This document shows, piece after piece, positions 33,398-45,445 of a DNA stretch of 64,000 bases. Within the stretch, counting starts at the first letter, position 1, and every line of letters begins with the position of its first letter. The DNA is taken from positions 62,001 through 126,000 of the forward strand of contig MU619272.1 of assembly GCA_025201805.1 (NCBI GenBank). Direction: 5' to 3'. The translations under genes were made by a program, and so were the position numbers. This DNA is from Parasitella parasitica. Lineage: Eukaryota > Mucoromycota > Mucoromycetes > Mucorales > Mucoraceae. The notes below the pieces were generated by a model that ran no database searches, was not told the DNA's origin, and saw only the letters and a program-made list of their open reading frames with translations.

Positions 33398-36316
33398 TAT
33401 ATAGAAAATGAGCTTAATCTACTATTTAGTCAGCCATGGGTGTATATATTAGTAGAGTCTTTGAAAGCTCTGGATCAGATTTATGGTATCCATGTAATCA
33501 TATGGTATTCAAGTTTAATGGTATATTGTCAATACTACAATTATAAACAATACTAATCACACAAATTAGTTGACTGCAGGTGATTGCTTATTTCTAGTTT
33601 ACTAGAAAAAAGACACGTTTGAAGTAGCAATGCCTATCATAGCGACGTACCAAGGGGGTCGACTATAAAAAACATGTCAAGTTTTGATCAAATAAAAGTT
33701 ATAAATCAGATGACATTATACCCGCATAATGTTTTTGACGTTCGATCTCGGTTCTGCGATTCATTTAGCAGACGTTATTAAGACCAAGTGTCTGAAAATG
33801 TCTCTTAATTATAAAATTAAAAATTGTTTTTGCACATAACTTTTGATAAACATGTCACCTGAAGGTTATCAAGTTATACTCAGATAAAGCCTTGATCATA
33901 TCTGTGGAATCGGTATAAATTGTTATATGGATTCACGGAAAAAAATTATAATAAAAAAACAATAAAGTCAACTTGATAAAGGTATAGGTTTTATTATCAA
34001 ATCGACAAGTGTATAAAGCTCCCGTTCATCTACTGGCCAGGTAGATGAACCTTTATATTGTGGATAAATGTTCTATTCTCGCAATTTAACATGTACGACA
34101 ATACTGCGTAACTAGCATCTTAACTTTATGCTAACCAACATATCAGCAGACTCAAGATAACTTAAATCTATTTGAGTGAGGAGATCGACTTTACCCGAGG
34201 TAATACCCTGATCAATCTTCTATGCGAAGATTATTAATATCGATCCATAAACGTATATCATTCCTTGTATAGTCTTATCCAGTCTATATTAATAGTACAT
34301 GTCTGAGTGTATATCACTTGGTATTCATCTTAGCATATATCGGTATATGTAGCATGTCTATAGCATGTCATAAGCATATCTATAGCATTACACATATTGT
34401 ACAAGTCTGCAGTACATGATGTATCTGTAGCTAGTATCATGGATATAAGTATATGTCTTGTAGTGCGTATCTAGAAACTGGGAATACGCATCTGAAGCAT
34501 AGATCTTATATAGCATTAGCTCGTAGCATATACTAAATCTAGTAAATGTCTAAGGCTCGTGTCGAGATATAAGTATCAGGCTATAGCGTCATCCATTCTA
34601 ACGGCGCCGTCTCTAGCTTATATCTTATATAGTATAAATCTGTATTGCACATCTTATTATCTGTGCGCATATGTAGTTTATATCAATTTAAGGTAACTGG
34701 ATGAATCTAGAAGTAGAATGCAGATCATCATAGTGAATGTATTTCACAATATCAGTATAATAAAAGGTTTAACAGGCTTTATTTTTCTATTTATCCAAGG
34801 CCAATCAGCGATTATCCCATGAAATTTTGATAGATATTAATAAAAAAACAATTTATAGAATTTTCAAATAATCATACCACTTGTTTGTTACGTTAATAAG
34901 CAATAATTCCCATCAATACATTTCTTCAGCTCTCTTACAAAAATTTTATAACCTATAAAAAAGGAGGAAGTAACTTTTAATAAGCTCCAAAAACAAAAAC
35001 TTCAATTGCTGATAGGTTACTATAAAGAGCAAAATAAACACTGTCTTATGCGCCATAAGTACAGGCATGATCATCGCTATCTGAGCATAACTTGATTTCC
35101 ACTGGGAAATGTCTCTATCAAAAGTTATCTGCAAAAACACTTTCGCGTTTTTGGTGTCGGAATTTTAAATTTAAAATTACGTGTTTTTATTGGCTCAGGC
35201 TTGCTCAAAGAGATTTTTTGACTTCTTATCAATCCTAATATCAGGTATCTAATGGGGATATACTCATCTAATGTGAGTAAGGTTTGAGATCTTGTAGTGT
35301 ATTTTATTATGGACAGATAATGAGATTATAGTTGGTATCATTTCGTTGAAATCATGTACAAAACTACTTTTCATTTTCATGATTTCAAACAGTTGTCCAT
35401 AGGTTATTCTAAAGAAGCTGTAGAGCCTTGATCGAGCTTAGTGACTATAGCGAGAACCCAGCGCTATGGAATAAAAGCATTTCTATCCTTCATGAAAATA
35501 GATTAATAAAAACGATTAGTTTACCACTAGATACAAACCATTAATGTTTTTGATCGATAAAAGTTGTCTATAATTTATAGAATAAATTTTGTCAATGAAG
35601 ATTATATCACAGTATTAGTCAGGGCAAGACCTGTTTATATCTAATCAGCTAATCATTATGAATGTGAATCATTCATTAATAAGTTTAGCTTTACAATTTA
35701 GATTAAGTAGGACTCAAACAGATGGTTTCTTATACAACCATTCTGTCGATTACTTCTATTTACCACATAGAATAAGCGGCGACATTTAATCTTGAATCTT
35801 ATCAGGAATGGTTGCCATGACAACCGAGGAGAAATGATGTTAACCATTGTTTGTTATGGATACAGCAATAAACAATGGATTTGTTTTGTCTCAATATAAA
35901 AGCCTTGGCTAATATAGTTTGAAAAATGGCAAAGTTGATTGATATAATCTTGTGTTGTCGTGGTAAATTACAATATTATATTTGTAGCAATACTACTCTA
36001 ATATTATCAGCCTTATGCCAGTAGACAACTGTTTCAAGTGAAATTAATTGTGAAAAATAAACAATATTTCTTGACTTCAGCTGTTGTTATGTTCTCAAGC
36101 AACTTCTTGCTCTTTGCGTTTACCGGTTATTACGATCGCACCCAACCTGCTATTTGTTATTACAGACAGCATCCGATGACGTGAATTTAAACAGAAATTT
36201 TGTTCCAAACTCTCAGAAATTAACAATAATATTGTCATCGAACAAAGGTTTTAGAAAAAAAGAAAGTGTACAAAGCTGGTTTCTTTATTATTTATATAAA
36301 GATATATGATGGATAT
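33398..36316. other. AT-rich gene desert of 2.9 kb
   Basis: No open frame above about 65 codons and no recognisable exon. Between about 34290 and 34700 the sequence is rich in irregular repeats of TATAGCAT, AGCATAT and CTTATAT words. A perfect hairpin lies at 34024-34050 (annotated separately). I see no LTRs, transposase remnant, tRNA or rRNA. Confidence 0.5.
34024..34050. repeat. Perfect inverted repeat (hairpin), 10-bp arms
   Basis: The arms GTTCATCTAC and GTAGATGAAC are exact reverse complements separated by TGGCCAG, which is itself part of the palindrome CTGGCCAG. It stands alone in the AT-rich gene desert and has higher GC than its surroundings. Possible roles are a protein-binding site or an RNA hairpin; nothing shows which. 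Confidence 0.6.
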
Positions 36317-38316
36317 TTAAAACTTGAACTCCTTCTTTTTTCCCTCTTTTCGAGCATCTTGTGTTTTAACTTTTTTAGCTTGTCTACTAGCATGTTCAGC
36401 ATACATATCTGACAAATCCTCGTCATTCCCACTATTAGGTAATTTAGCTTTCATTTGAGCTTCATATTTAGCACGCAAGGTAGCTTCATCTAAGCCGCCC
36501 TCTAATTCACTTGGATCAATAGCGACGTCCACATTATCTGCTTTACGTTTTCCTGTCTGAATTCTGCCTGTTGGTGGTGGTGCAATTGGTTTATCCACTG
36601 ACGATAGATCGTAGCCATGCTGAGACCCCATGAAACCAGTAATGTTCTTCGATACTTCAGGTAATACTTGATAAAGCTGCTTGGGACCTTCATCTTCCTC
36701 TCTCTTACGATCTTTACGAAGCTCAATGTGATCTGGTGTTTCCAACCCAGAGGCAATAGAGGCCATGCCTGAAGGCGTAACGAGTCCATCGGCAAGATCT
36801 TCAGAGGTAGACGCCTCTTGTTGTTCCTCTTGCTCCTCCTCTTGCTCATCTTCCTCTTCGCTCTCTTCCTCCTCTTCCTCATATTCTTCTTCTGATTCAA
36901 GTTCGCCCCAAAGCTGTTTGTCAACAGGTTCTACAATTTCTGGTGGAGCAGCTGTGGGTTGAGACACGCCAAATACATCGCCATAAAGAGGACGATTATA
37001 TTCATCTACGGGAGGCCGACCCCATCCACCAGGATGATAACCCCATTGAGCACCCTCAGGTATGGGTGCATTCAAGCCGGCAATTTTCAAGTTAGGGTAA
37101 CTGGGAGGTGGACCATAACGTTGCATGTTGATAAGCCAAGGAGCAGGAGCCAACGGAGGCATATTTAATGCTTCTTTCAATTCTTCTGACAGCTGTCCAG
37201 GTTTTTGTTCCTTGAGTTTGGTTTCGAATTCTTTTCCTTCGTAATATAGTTCGCCATGTAATGTGTATTTGCCGCGAGTTTGGAATCTGAAAAAAGCATC
37301 ATGCAACTTTTGATAATCGATATCCAATTTTCCCATTTTGGGTGCAACCTTCTCCTTCATCTTACTTTTTAAGCCTGCCGCACTTTCTTTCTCTTTCACT
37401 GCATCACGCATTTCCATGATACCTGTGTCCTTGATGAAATCTGGAAAGGAAAAGTTATTACAAAAGTAGGCGATAATTAACATTGTGTATTTACCAGGCA
37501 ATTCCCATGGTGGTTTTTCAATACCACGCTTTCCTTGAAGATATTTACGCTTCATGCTCCAATGAGCAGGCACAGGCACAGTATTACGATATGATTTCAA
37601 GGCAACCAGTAGCTTAGGATCACTGGCTGTGACATCCCACCACTGAAAATCATATATAGTCAGTGAAATGCTTGATACTATTCGAAAATTTACACTACCT
37701 CCACAGTCTCTGGTTTTTTCACAAGCTGTTTCAGTTCTGCCACAGTCAAACGCTGAACCTTTTTCAACTTTTTCTTTGAAAGAGGCTGGTCGTCCTTTTC
37801 CTTTTCCTCTTCATCTGAATCGCCTTCGTTTACGTTTTGTTCTGCAGTGTTGTCTTGAACAGGGAATTCCTGGTTAAGAATATACTTGAGTATATAATAG
37901 ACCAAATCCACCAAATAAGCAGAAACTTACCTCGTCATTCTCTTCAGGCTTTCCATTCTGAAAGTGCTTAAAGATGTCCGAGAATTGCTGAAGTGTGTTT
38001 TCGTCAAGATTTGACATGCCATCCATGTTTTTCAATGCAGACATATCAACGGGCTGAACAACGTATTCGATCTGAACATCGTCGAGAGCATCTTCGTCCT
38101 GTTTCTGCTGCTCCAATTCCTATTTTCTTACAGGTCAGAAAACGCAGAAAAACACGTTTAGAGAATACTTACAGCTTTACGTTGCGCTTCTTCCTCTTGA
38201 CGCTGTTTCTTGCTCTTCTTTTTGTTTCTCTTTCTCATCTTCTGCTGCATCTTCTTATTAACTGCCTTGTCATCCTTTGTAAGAGTGTCATTTATTACAG
38301 GAGCAACTGCAGACAT
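36317..38316 (-). CDS. SF3B2: Splicing factor 3B subunit 2 (SF3b145/Cus1)
   Basis: Five exons (38316-38173, 38119-37931, 37869-37699, 37642-37495, 37440-36317) close to 591 aa. The last intron (54 nt) keeps the frame open and would be mistaken for coding sequence. The N-terminus has a Lys-rich run (KKMQQKMRKRNKKKSKKQ). The diagnostic core starts at EWWDVTASDPKLLVALKSYR and RNTVPVPAHWSMKRKYLQ, then KPPWELPDFIKDTGI, MREAV-type region, YYEGKEFETKLKEQKPGQL and the Pro-rich PPPSYPNLKIAGLNAPIPE with GGWGRPPVDEYNRPLYGD. A Glu-rich stretch (about residues 400-425) and a basic tail follow. SF3B2 is part of the U2 snRNP SF3b complex that anchors the branch site, so the protein is nuclear. Clear orthologue. 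Confidence 0.96.
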
Positions 38317-38510
38317 TGTTGAAGAGTTGAATAAAGAGACGCTCAAAGGTGACCTGGCTTGTCCAAGCCTTTTACAATGAAAAACATTATTGAAATGACG
38401 CAAATACCATGTCACGATACCCTGCCAGAAAGAGGAGTCTTCCCTAATTGAAAGAAGAGAAGGGGGTGATATTCTTAATCTCTTTTATTTCAGCTTGCTT
38501 ACATTTTGCC
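38317..38510. promoter_or_regulatory. Bidirectional promoter region, SF3B2 and carrier
   Basis: 194 nt between the two divergent start codons (38316 minus, 38511 plus). It is the only space for both core promoters; the carrier leader is T/C-rich. No named element identified. Confidence 0.4.
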
Positions 38511-39966
38511 ATGACACAACCTCCAGAGCCAGGTCAAAGCAGCAGGCTACCTTCTTTTCCGCTTGCATTTTTCTCTATTGCAATGGATGGAGGAGGAAAA
38601 TACCCGCCATTCTTTGATGTATGTCGTTTTTGATTGTTTGATTGTGTTGTATAATCTCATGTCGTTTTTGTTTCTACACCATAGGCTTGTATTGCTGGCG
38701 GTATAGGAGGATCAACGGCTGATTTCATCATGCATAGGTATGAGTTGGATATGTTGAATGGTTGGGAAACCCTCTAATAAACAAAACAGCGTGGACACAG
38801 TGAAAACTCGGCTTCAAGGGCAGCCTCACAGTCGTGTGCAAAAGTATACAAGTATGGTACAAGCATACAAATTGATATTCAAACAAGAGGGGGCAATGAG
38901 AGGATTATACGCTGGCGTGACACCTGCCATGATTGGATCAAGTAAGTGCCAACAAATGTCAAAAGGGATCTACATGAAACTTACTCCCAGAACCACACGC
39001 AAAANNNNNNNNNNNNNNNNNNNNNNNNNNNNNNAAAAAAAAAAAAAAATTAAGTCCCTGGAACAACGCTATATTTCGCCATTTATGAATTAACAAAAAG
39101 AACATTGAATGAAGCAAATGTGCCCGAAGTTGTGTCTCATTTGACAGCAGGATCGTTAGGCGATTTAGCAGCATCTTTCATATACGTCCCTTCAGAGGTT
39201 TTGAAAACTCGGTTGCAACTGCAGGGGAGATACAACAATCCACATTTTGTAAGCGGATACAACTATAAAAACACATGGCATGCTACAAAAATGGTCAGTT
39301 GGAGAAAAAGAAGTAAAAAATTTGAACTGCATAGAGAACTCACGTCTTTTTGCTTTGCATAGATTGTTAAATACGATGGGTTTGGTGCATTATTTCATGG
39401 ATTCAGAGCGACCATTTTAAGAGATGTGCCCTATTCAGCAATACAGTTTGCATGTTATGGTAATTGCTGCAATCACACACTGAATTGGAAGAAAGTTACT
39501 AACAAATTGTGTAGAACAATTCAAGAAATTTGCTCAAAACAAGTGTATAAAACCTGGAGAACATTTGCCAATTGGAATCGACATGCTAACGGGTTCACTC
39601 GCAGGCGGCATTGCTGGCGCAATTACAACACCATTAGATGTAATGAAGACATTATTGCAAACACAACAAAGCAGTACAGCTACCAAAAAGAAAGCTTCGC
39701 CTGCCACGCTGCCAACTACAGCAAACACATCCAAGCTCATTGAACCACCTGTCAAACATTACAGTGGCATTATGGATGGCATGATTTGGAACTATAAAAA
39801 CCAAGGTTTAGCTGGTTTGTTCAGAGGAATTGGTCCCAGAGTTTTTTGGACTAGCCTACAAAGCGCAATCATGTTTGTTGTCTACGAGCAAGTTTTACAT
39901 GTACAATCAAAGCTAAGAGAAAAAGATGAATGGCCTCCATCAAAAATCGTCGAAAAATTCGTGTAA
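38511..39966 (+). CDS. Mitochondrial carrier family protein (SLC25), Mme1-like
   Basis: Six exons (38511-38618, 38685-38737, 38790-38941, 39055-39293, 39363-39459, 39515-39966) close in frame to 366 aa even though the third intron contains 30 N and poly-A. Three carrier repeats are visible with their signature motifs: SVDTVKTRLQGQ (Ser replaces the usual Pro), VPSEVLKTRLQLQG and TPLDVMKTLLQTQQ, plus the conserved G-rich helix starts ACIAGGIGGSTADF, LTAGSLGDLAASF and LTGSLAGGIAGAI. Aromatic/Gly motifs such as GLYAGVTPAMIGSIPG and GALFHGFRATILRDVPYSA fit six transmembrane helices. The variant SVDTVKTRLQGQ is typical of the yeast Mme1/Ymr166c group (proposed Mg2+ exporters of the inner mitochondrial membrane). 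The substrate is inference. Confidence 0.9.
39005..39034. other. Assembly gap (30 N) inside an intron
   Basis: Thirty N between AAAA and a run of A in intron 3 of the mitochondrial carrier gene. The flanking exons splice in frame, so the gap does not affect the coding sequence. Confidence 0.95.
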
Positions 39967-40333
39967 TATATAACCCCAATCTCACAGTTCATCTCTGAAT
40001 ACCTTTTTTTTTTCTGCCACAAATGACAACAAATTGTATTATAACGTTTCGAGCAGGAATAAAAAAAAACCAAATAGACCTGTATACATTTAATATAAAC
40101 CCTTCTCCTCTCTTTTTTTAAATAAACTCAATAAACTACTAGTCAAATATCCTTACACTGAGTGACACTTGCAATAGGCAGCAAGTTGCCTCGCCTCTTT
40201 CCAAGACATTTTGCTATTCTAATGGCAATTATTGTCTTGGATGTCTTGCCTCTTCAATCACATTGTATCGAGATATATGCCTGGTGAGTTGTTACGCAGA
40301 TTTATTGGAAAGAAATCAGCAAAGATGCACACA
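39967..40333. other. 3' flanks of convergent genes
   Basis: 367 nt between the stop codons of the carrier (plus) and DUG2 (minus). It contains T and A runs and AATAAA-like signals but no gene. Confidence 0.5.
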
Positions 40334-43300
40334 TTACAAGTCTGGTAATGCAGTCAATAAACTCTTTACAATACGTCTACCAGCATGAAGATTTAGTAGA
40401 CGAATACGTTCATTATGCAAATGAGCTTGATCTGACGACTGGCCGAATGGAATATGAATAGCAGGCGCATTACAAAACTTCTCCAGCCAACGCACAGCAG
40501 GGATCGAGCCACCCTCTCTTATGTAAAGAGGCTTCATATTCCATTCATTATAAATAGCATTCTCGACAGCTTTAAAGTACTTTCCATTTAGATCACCAAG
40601 CCAATATTCTGCTGCGCTTTGGATGTTTACAGAAATAGAGTTGTCGGATTCAGTGCTTTCGTAAAACACCCTTTTCACGTATTCTTCGAATTGGGCACAA
40701 ATATCTGTAATAGTTTGATCCGGGACTACGCGCATACTGACGGCAGCTTGCGCGCTACGGGGAATGATAGTAGGATTATTGATGGAAACGTCTATTTTGT
40801 GCACCGTGAGAGTAGGATATCTCCAACGAGACATCAGCTGTTGCTTCATCTTGTCAGCGTCTAAAACTTCGTTATTCGCTGCTGCAATTTTACACTGTGT
40901 TTCGCAGCCAGTTTGTTCTTCTGCTTGTCTTCCTCCCTCACTAAGGTTTGGAGATGTAACGGTAGAATGATGAGCGCGCGTACTTGATTGTGCAGTCTTG
41001 GAAGTGCGCATCCATTCCACAATAGGATCATACAACTTTTCCTCGGCCTCTGTTACAGGTCGAACTTGATTGTAAAATCCCGGAATCAGCACCTTTTTGT
41101 CACTATCTACAAGTCTTCCCAGTACGTGGATCAAGTCAATTAATGGTTCAGATACAGCGCCTCCCTCTACACCAGAATGAAGGTCGGCACGCTTATTGCA
41201 GATAGAGATAGTGGCATGAATTACACCTCGCAGACCATAGGTGATGCAAGGTACGTCTTCTCCTAGCCAGTAAGAATTGCTAAGCAGCACCATGTCAACG
41301 TCTTTGAATAGTTCCTTGTTTTTGTCTACAGCCTCATAAAAGCCAACGCTGCCACTCTCTTCCTCGCCCTCAATCAGAAATATGACATTGACATCCAAAA
41401 GCCCTTCCTTTAGTAGCTCATTCACAGCAAAAATGGTTGCTAAAATAGGTCCCTTTGATATCAAAATTACGATTAGGCTCAACCATGTACCCTCGTTCTT
41501 GCATATTACCTTATTGTCGCTTGTTCCACGGCCATAAAGGTATCCATTCTTTCCTGTTAGGCTGAAAGGATCGCTTCCCCATAGATTCTTTTCATTGTCT
41601 GCAGCAATTACATCGTAATGACCGTAGATTAAAACTGTCGGAACACGCTTTTCTGATGACCTCTTTCCTGTAAACTTGCCATACACCAAGGGATTGCGAC
41701 CAATGGCACCAGGAATCTAACAAAGTTTTAGATTGTGTGCAACACTTGTACATTGACGAAAATGCCATAGTCTCACCATCCGGCTCACAGCTCCCAATTG
41801 CTGGAGAATATTCTTTAAAAATCGAGCACCTCTTCTGCATTCCTCCATGTACTCTGGATTTCCACTCACTGTACGCATTGCAATCCATTTTTCGAGCACA
41901 TACAGCATCGTATTACTTGAAGGAACGTCTTGAATGCTTCCGCTAGGTCTTCTAAAAGATTCAAAGCAGCTATGCAAGGCGGATGGCATATCCCAAAATT
42001 TGATTGTATGGTCATTGCTCCCTGAGATCAGACAGCTCTCAGTGCTGGTTAATGAAAGCACAATGCCTTGATGATCGCTCAAGCTTTCTTTGAACTGAAA
42101 ACCCTCAGTCCAGATTTTGATAGAGCCGTCAGCAGACGCGCTTACAAATCCTGAACCTCTGATTGAAATCGCCAATACATCCTTGGTATGTGCCATGACA
42201 GAGCGAATCATTTGGTGCGTCTCTAAATCCCAGATTTGAACATCTCCACCCTGAACGCCGCAGAACAGGTATCCGTCTTCAGAAAGAGCTAGGCACAGAA
42301 TGCCCTTGTCCAGGTTGCCTTTCAATGTGTGCAGTAACTTGATACCTGATTTGTCAATCGTCCAAATCTTGACATTGCCGTCTCCAGACCCACTGATGAG
42401 GACTTCACCCTCGACGTTAGGAATGTCTTTGGCATGCAATAGGCAGTAGATATAACCATCATGAGCATTTCCGTAAACGTTCCTCTCTCGAATGACACAT
42501 TTAATGACATTCTTGTCCAGCTCTTGTTGTAGTCGTTCATATTCGTCGTCAGCCTCCTCGCCATCTTCAAAGAAATTGATGCCGTTTCCCATCTTTCGAG
42601 GCGAATCAGGGATTGCGGGAATATCCAAGGTCGATCCATGGGTTTGAGGATCAGCAAAGTTGTACCACTGTCAACGAGAAAGCCAGCCGTCAGTGCACAT
42701 GTGCCAAACAAATATAGCTCTTGTACAAAACTTACTTGGATGCTCGTATTTTGGCTACCAAAATAAATCGTATTGTGTGTGTCCGAATAGCATATCGAAA
42801 ATATATCACCGACATCATGGCAAGATTGGATGAGGTAAGCGCATTTCAATGTTTCGGTATTCCACACCTATTTATGCAAGTTGAGACGAGGGTGGTTAAT
42901 TCGTATCCCCGTTTTCGATACTTACTCGGACAGTGCCATCGCCAGAGCTGCTGAACAAATACTGCTCGTCTTCCGATAGCGTCAGACCAAGCACGCTTCC
43001 TCTATGGCCTTTTAAAATGGTAACCAAGGTAAAATTTTGGAGATCCCACACCTGGGCATTTTGAGTCATCCAAAATGCTATCACATACTAATTGTTTCGT
43101 TTTCTTTTCGCTTACATGAATTTGAGAGCTCTGACTACCGCTGAACAGGTATTTATGACTAGCTGCTAATGACAATACTGAATTTCTATCCTCTTGGGAA
43201 ATTGTATGAATGCACCTTGTAGGATATAAAGGCTTGCTGTTGGATAATTGAGAAAGACTTCCTACATGTGATACATTAATAGCAGATCATACGTTGGTTC

Positions 43301-43358
43301 TGTTGCCATACAAACCTAACGGGATTGGGCTTTCTGTCCTCAAGAATGGTGAATCCAT
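40334..43358 (-). CDS. DUG2: Glutathione-degrading WD40/M20 peptidase, DUG2
   Basis: Seven exons (43358-43316, 43261-43116, 43051-42926, 42867-42736, 42667-41777, 41716-41510, 41452-40334) close to 887 aa; yeast Dug2 is about the same length. Residues 15-370 hold WD40 repeats (endings HVWDLQNF, RVWNTETL, KIWTIDKS, QIWDLETH, KIWTEGFQ, KFWDMPSA). From about residue 450 an M20 metallopeptidase follows: the first metal His-x-Asp in YGHYDVI, bridging Asp in SDNKGP, catalytic/metal Glu pair in EGEEESGS, DLHSGVEGG, and the last His in QAHLHNERI. The 57-nt last intron keeps the frame. With Dug3, Dug2 forms the cytosolic complex that cleaves glutathione. The WD40-peptidase fusion is the family's own hallmark, so the assignment is firm. 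Confidence 0.95.
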
Positions 43359-43614
43359 TGTTATGTGTATGTAGCAGAAGAAGCAGAAGAAGAAGAAAAA
43401 AAACAAAAAACAAAAAAAAAGCCTTGTATGAAAGAAGAGGAAAAAGATTGAGGTGAGCTCAAGATGTCAACAAGGTCAACTATGAGCGGAGATGTGCATC
43501 AAATGAGTACATCGATAGCCAATTATACTTTGATAAAGGCAAGGTACCCCCCCTTCCTCCCAAGAGTCACAGTTGGTTGTCCTTTTCTTTATGTTTATTA
43601 ATCGATATCGAGCC
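43359..43614. promoter_or_regulatory. Bidirectional promoter region, DUG2 and LysRS
   Basis: 256 nt between divergent start codons. It includes A-rich and GAAGAA repeats (43376-43420) close to DUG2 and a C7 run near 43549. No specific site recognised. Confidence 0.4.
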
Positions 43615-45445
43615 ATGTCAACGCCAAGATCATTAGCAGCTCTACTTAATCGGCGCTGTGTTTCCCTTGACAGACATTTGTTACAGCGAAATTTTACTCA
43701 ATCTGGTATGACTGAGACAAAAAGAACATTTGTCCATCCATAATGTCCTAACCTCTGCTCGTAGCAACTCGATGCGAAAGAAGTCTCAAGTACCCTCGTT
43801 TCGACATACAACCAGAAAAGCACGGAAAATGGATTACAGCTAAAGACTTACAAAAGTACCAGCCATTGGAGAAAGGCAAAAAGGCCGAAGACGATCTCGT
43901 TACCCTGACAGGCCGAATTATATCGAAAAGAGAGTCCAGCGCAAAGTTAATATTTTACGACATTGTGCAGAATGGCGAGTCGGTACAAGTGGTAGCCTCT
44001 CGAGGACGATTCAATAGATCCCCGGAAGAGTTTGCGGATAAGAATAGAGACCTTTGCCGAGGCGATATCGTATGTAAGTAATCTGCAGATCAGACAAGTG
44101 TGAAATGTCTCTCCCCATTAACTAGACCAGCATTTACGGGTATTCCCGGCAAAACAAACCATGGGCAATTGAGCGTATTCGTAACCAAGGATATGAAGGT
44201 GCTGACACCATGTTTGAAAGACATCCCCCGAACAGGCCTCAAAGACCCAGAGAAAAGATTTCGTGCCAGGCACTTGGATTTATTAGTCAACCCGGAATCG
44301 TCGAAAATTTTGCGGACCAGATCAAAAATAATCAAATTTATTCGAGATTTCCTTGACAAGCGAGACTTTTTAGAAGTAGAGACTCCAGTTCTGTCAGGAA
44401 AGGCTGGTGGAGCGAACGCACGGCCCTTTGAGACCCACGCTCACGCATTAGACATGGATATGCAGCTTCGAATTGCACCCGAATTATACCTGAAACAATT
44501 AGTCATTGGAGGAATGGATCGAGTTTTTGAAATCGGAAAGCAGTTTCGCAACGAAGGGGTTGACGCAGACCACAATCCAGAGTTTACCACGTGCGAATTC
44601 TATCAAGCATTTGGGAATCTGGAGAGTTTGATGAAGGATACAGAGGCATTGCTGTCGGAGATGGCATCTGCTGTCTGCGGATCAGATCAGATCATTACTA
44701 AATCAGGGGAAAAAATCAGCTTCAGTGGTCCCTTTAAAAAAATCAACGTAATGGATAGATTAGGCAGTGAATTGGGCACGTCATTGCAGTTTTTAGAGTC
44801 TGAAGGTATTGTTTGGCTTCGAAAAGATGGAAGTGAGGATTGATCCAGTTCTTTATAGATGCGTTATCCCAATTGACCTCGCTTTGCCAACAGAGAGGAA
44901 TCATGTTAACTGGTCCATTGACGATAGGACGTGTCTTAGATAAGCTTATTTCCGAACTTATTGAACCAGAATGTGTACAGCCTACATTTTTATTCAATCA
45001 TCCACTTGCACTGAGTCCATTAGCCAAGGATGCCATTGATGACAAGGTTGGTTTTATCCTTTCGTACATTGCTATTTTGCCACTTTGCTACTTTGCTACT
45101 TTGCTAAAACTTGCAATTTAGGGCCAGACAGTGGCAGCAAGGTTCGAACTATTCGTCTGTGGAAAAGAAATTGTGAATGCATATGAAGAGTTAAACGATC
45201 CTAAAGAACAACGCAAACGTTTTAGACTGCAACTCCAAGATAGACAACATGGAGATTTAGAGGCGCCTTTGCCCGATACAGACTTTTGTGATGCTTTAGA
45301 GTATGCATTACCTCCAACAGCTGGCTGGGGAATGGGAATTGATAGAGTCGTGCAATTGATGACAGGCGCTACACACATTCGTGAGGTATTAGCGTTTCCA
45401 GTAATGCGCCCAAATAGTCTTGCCAACGACCGAAATCAAAATTAA
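43615..45445 (+). CDS. MSK1: Lysyl-tRNA synthetase, class II, probably mitochondrial
   Basis: Exons 43615-43705, 43765-44073, 44131-44805, 44838-45046 and 45122-45445 give 535 aa in frame. The N-terminus is basic and Ser/Leu-rich without acids ([15 protein letters not shown]), a likely mitochondrial presequence. An OB-fold anticodon domain ([21 protein letters not shown]) precedes class II motifs: motif 1 around [11 protein letters not shown], motif 2 [20 protein letters not shown] (binds ATP), and motif 3 [13 protein letters not shown]. LysRS-specific [13 protein letters not shown] is present. One join is odd: between LQFLESE and [11 protein letters not shown] the frame changes, and only a 32-nt GT-AG segment (44806-44837) repairs it. 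This is either an unusually small intron or a one-base frameshift. The enzyme charges tRNA-Lys in the mitochondrion. Confidence 0.9.

Noticed and set aside
33398-36316. LTR retrotransposon or LINE remnant in the gene desert
   Set aside because: No terminal direct repeats, reverse-transcriptase or integrase fragments were found on either strand.
39005-39034. N gap as evidence for a broken carrier gene
   Set aside because: The gap lies within an intron; exons on both sides join as MIGSIPGTTLYF in frame.
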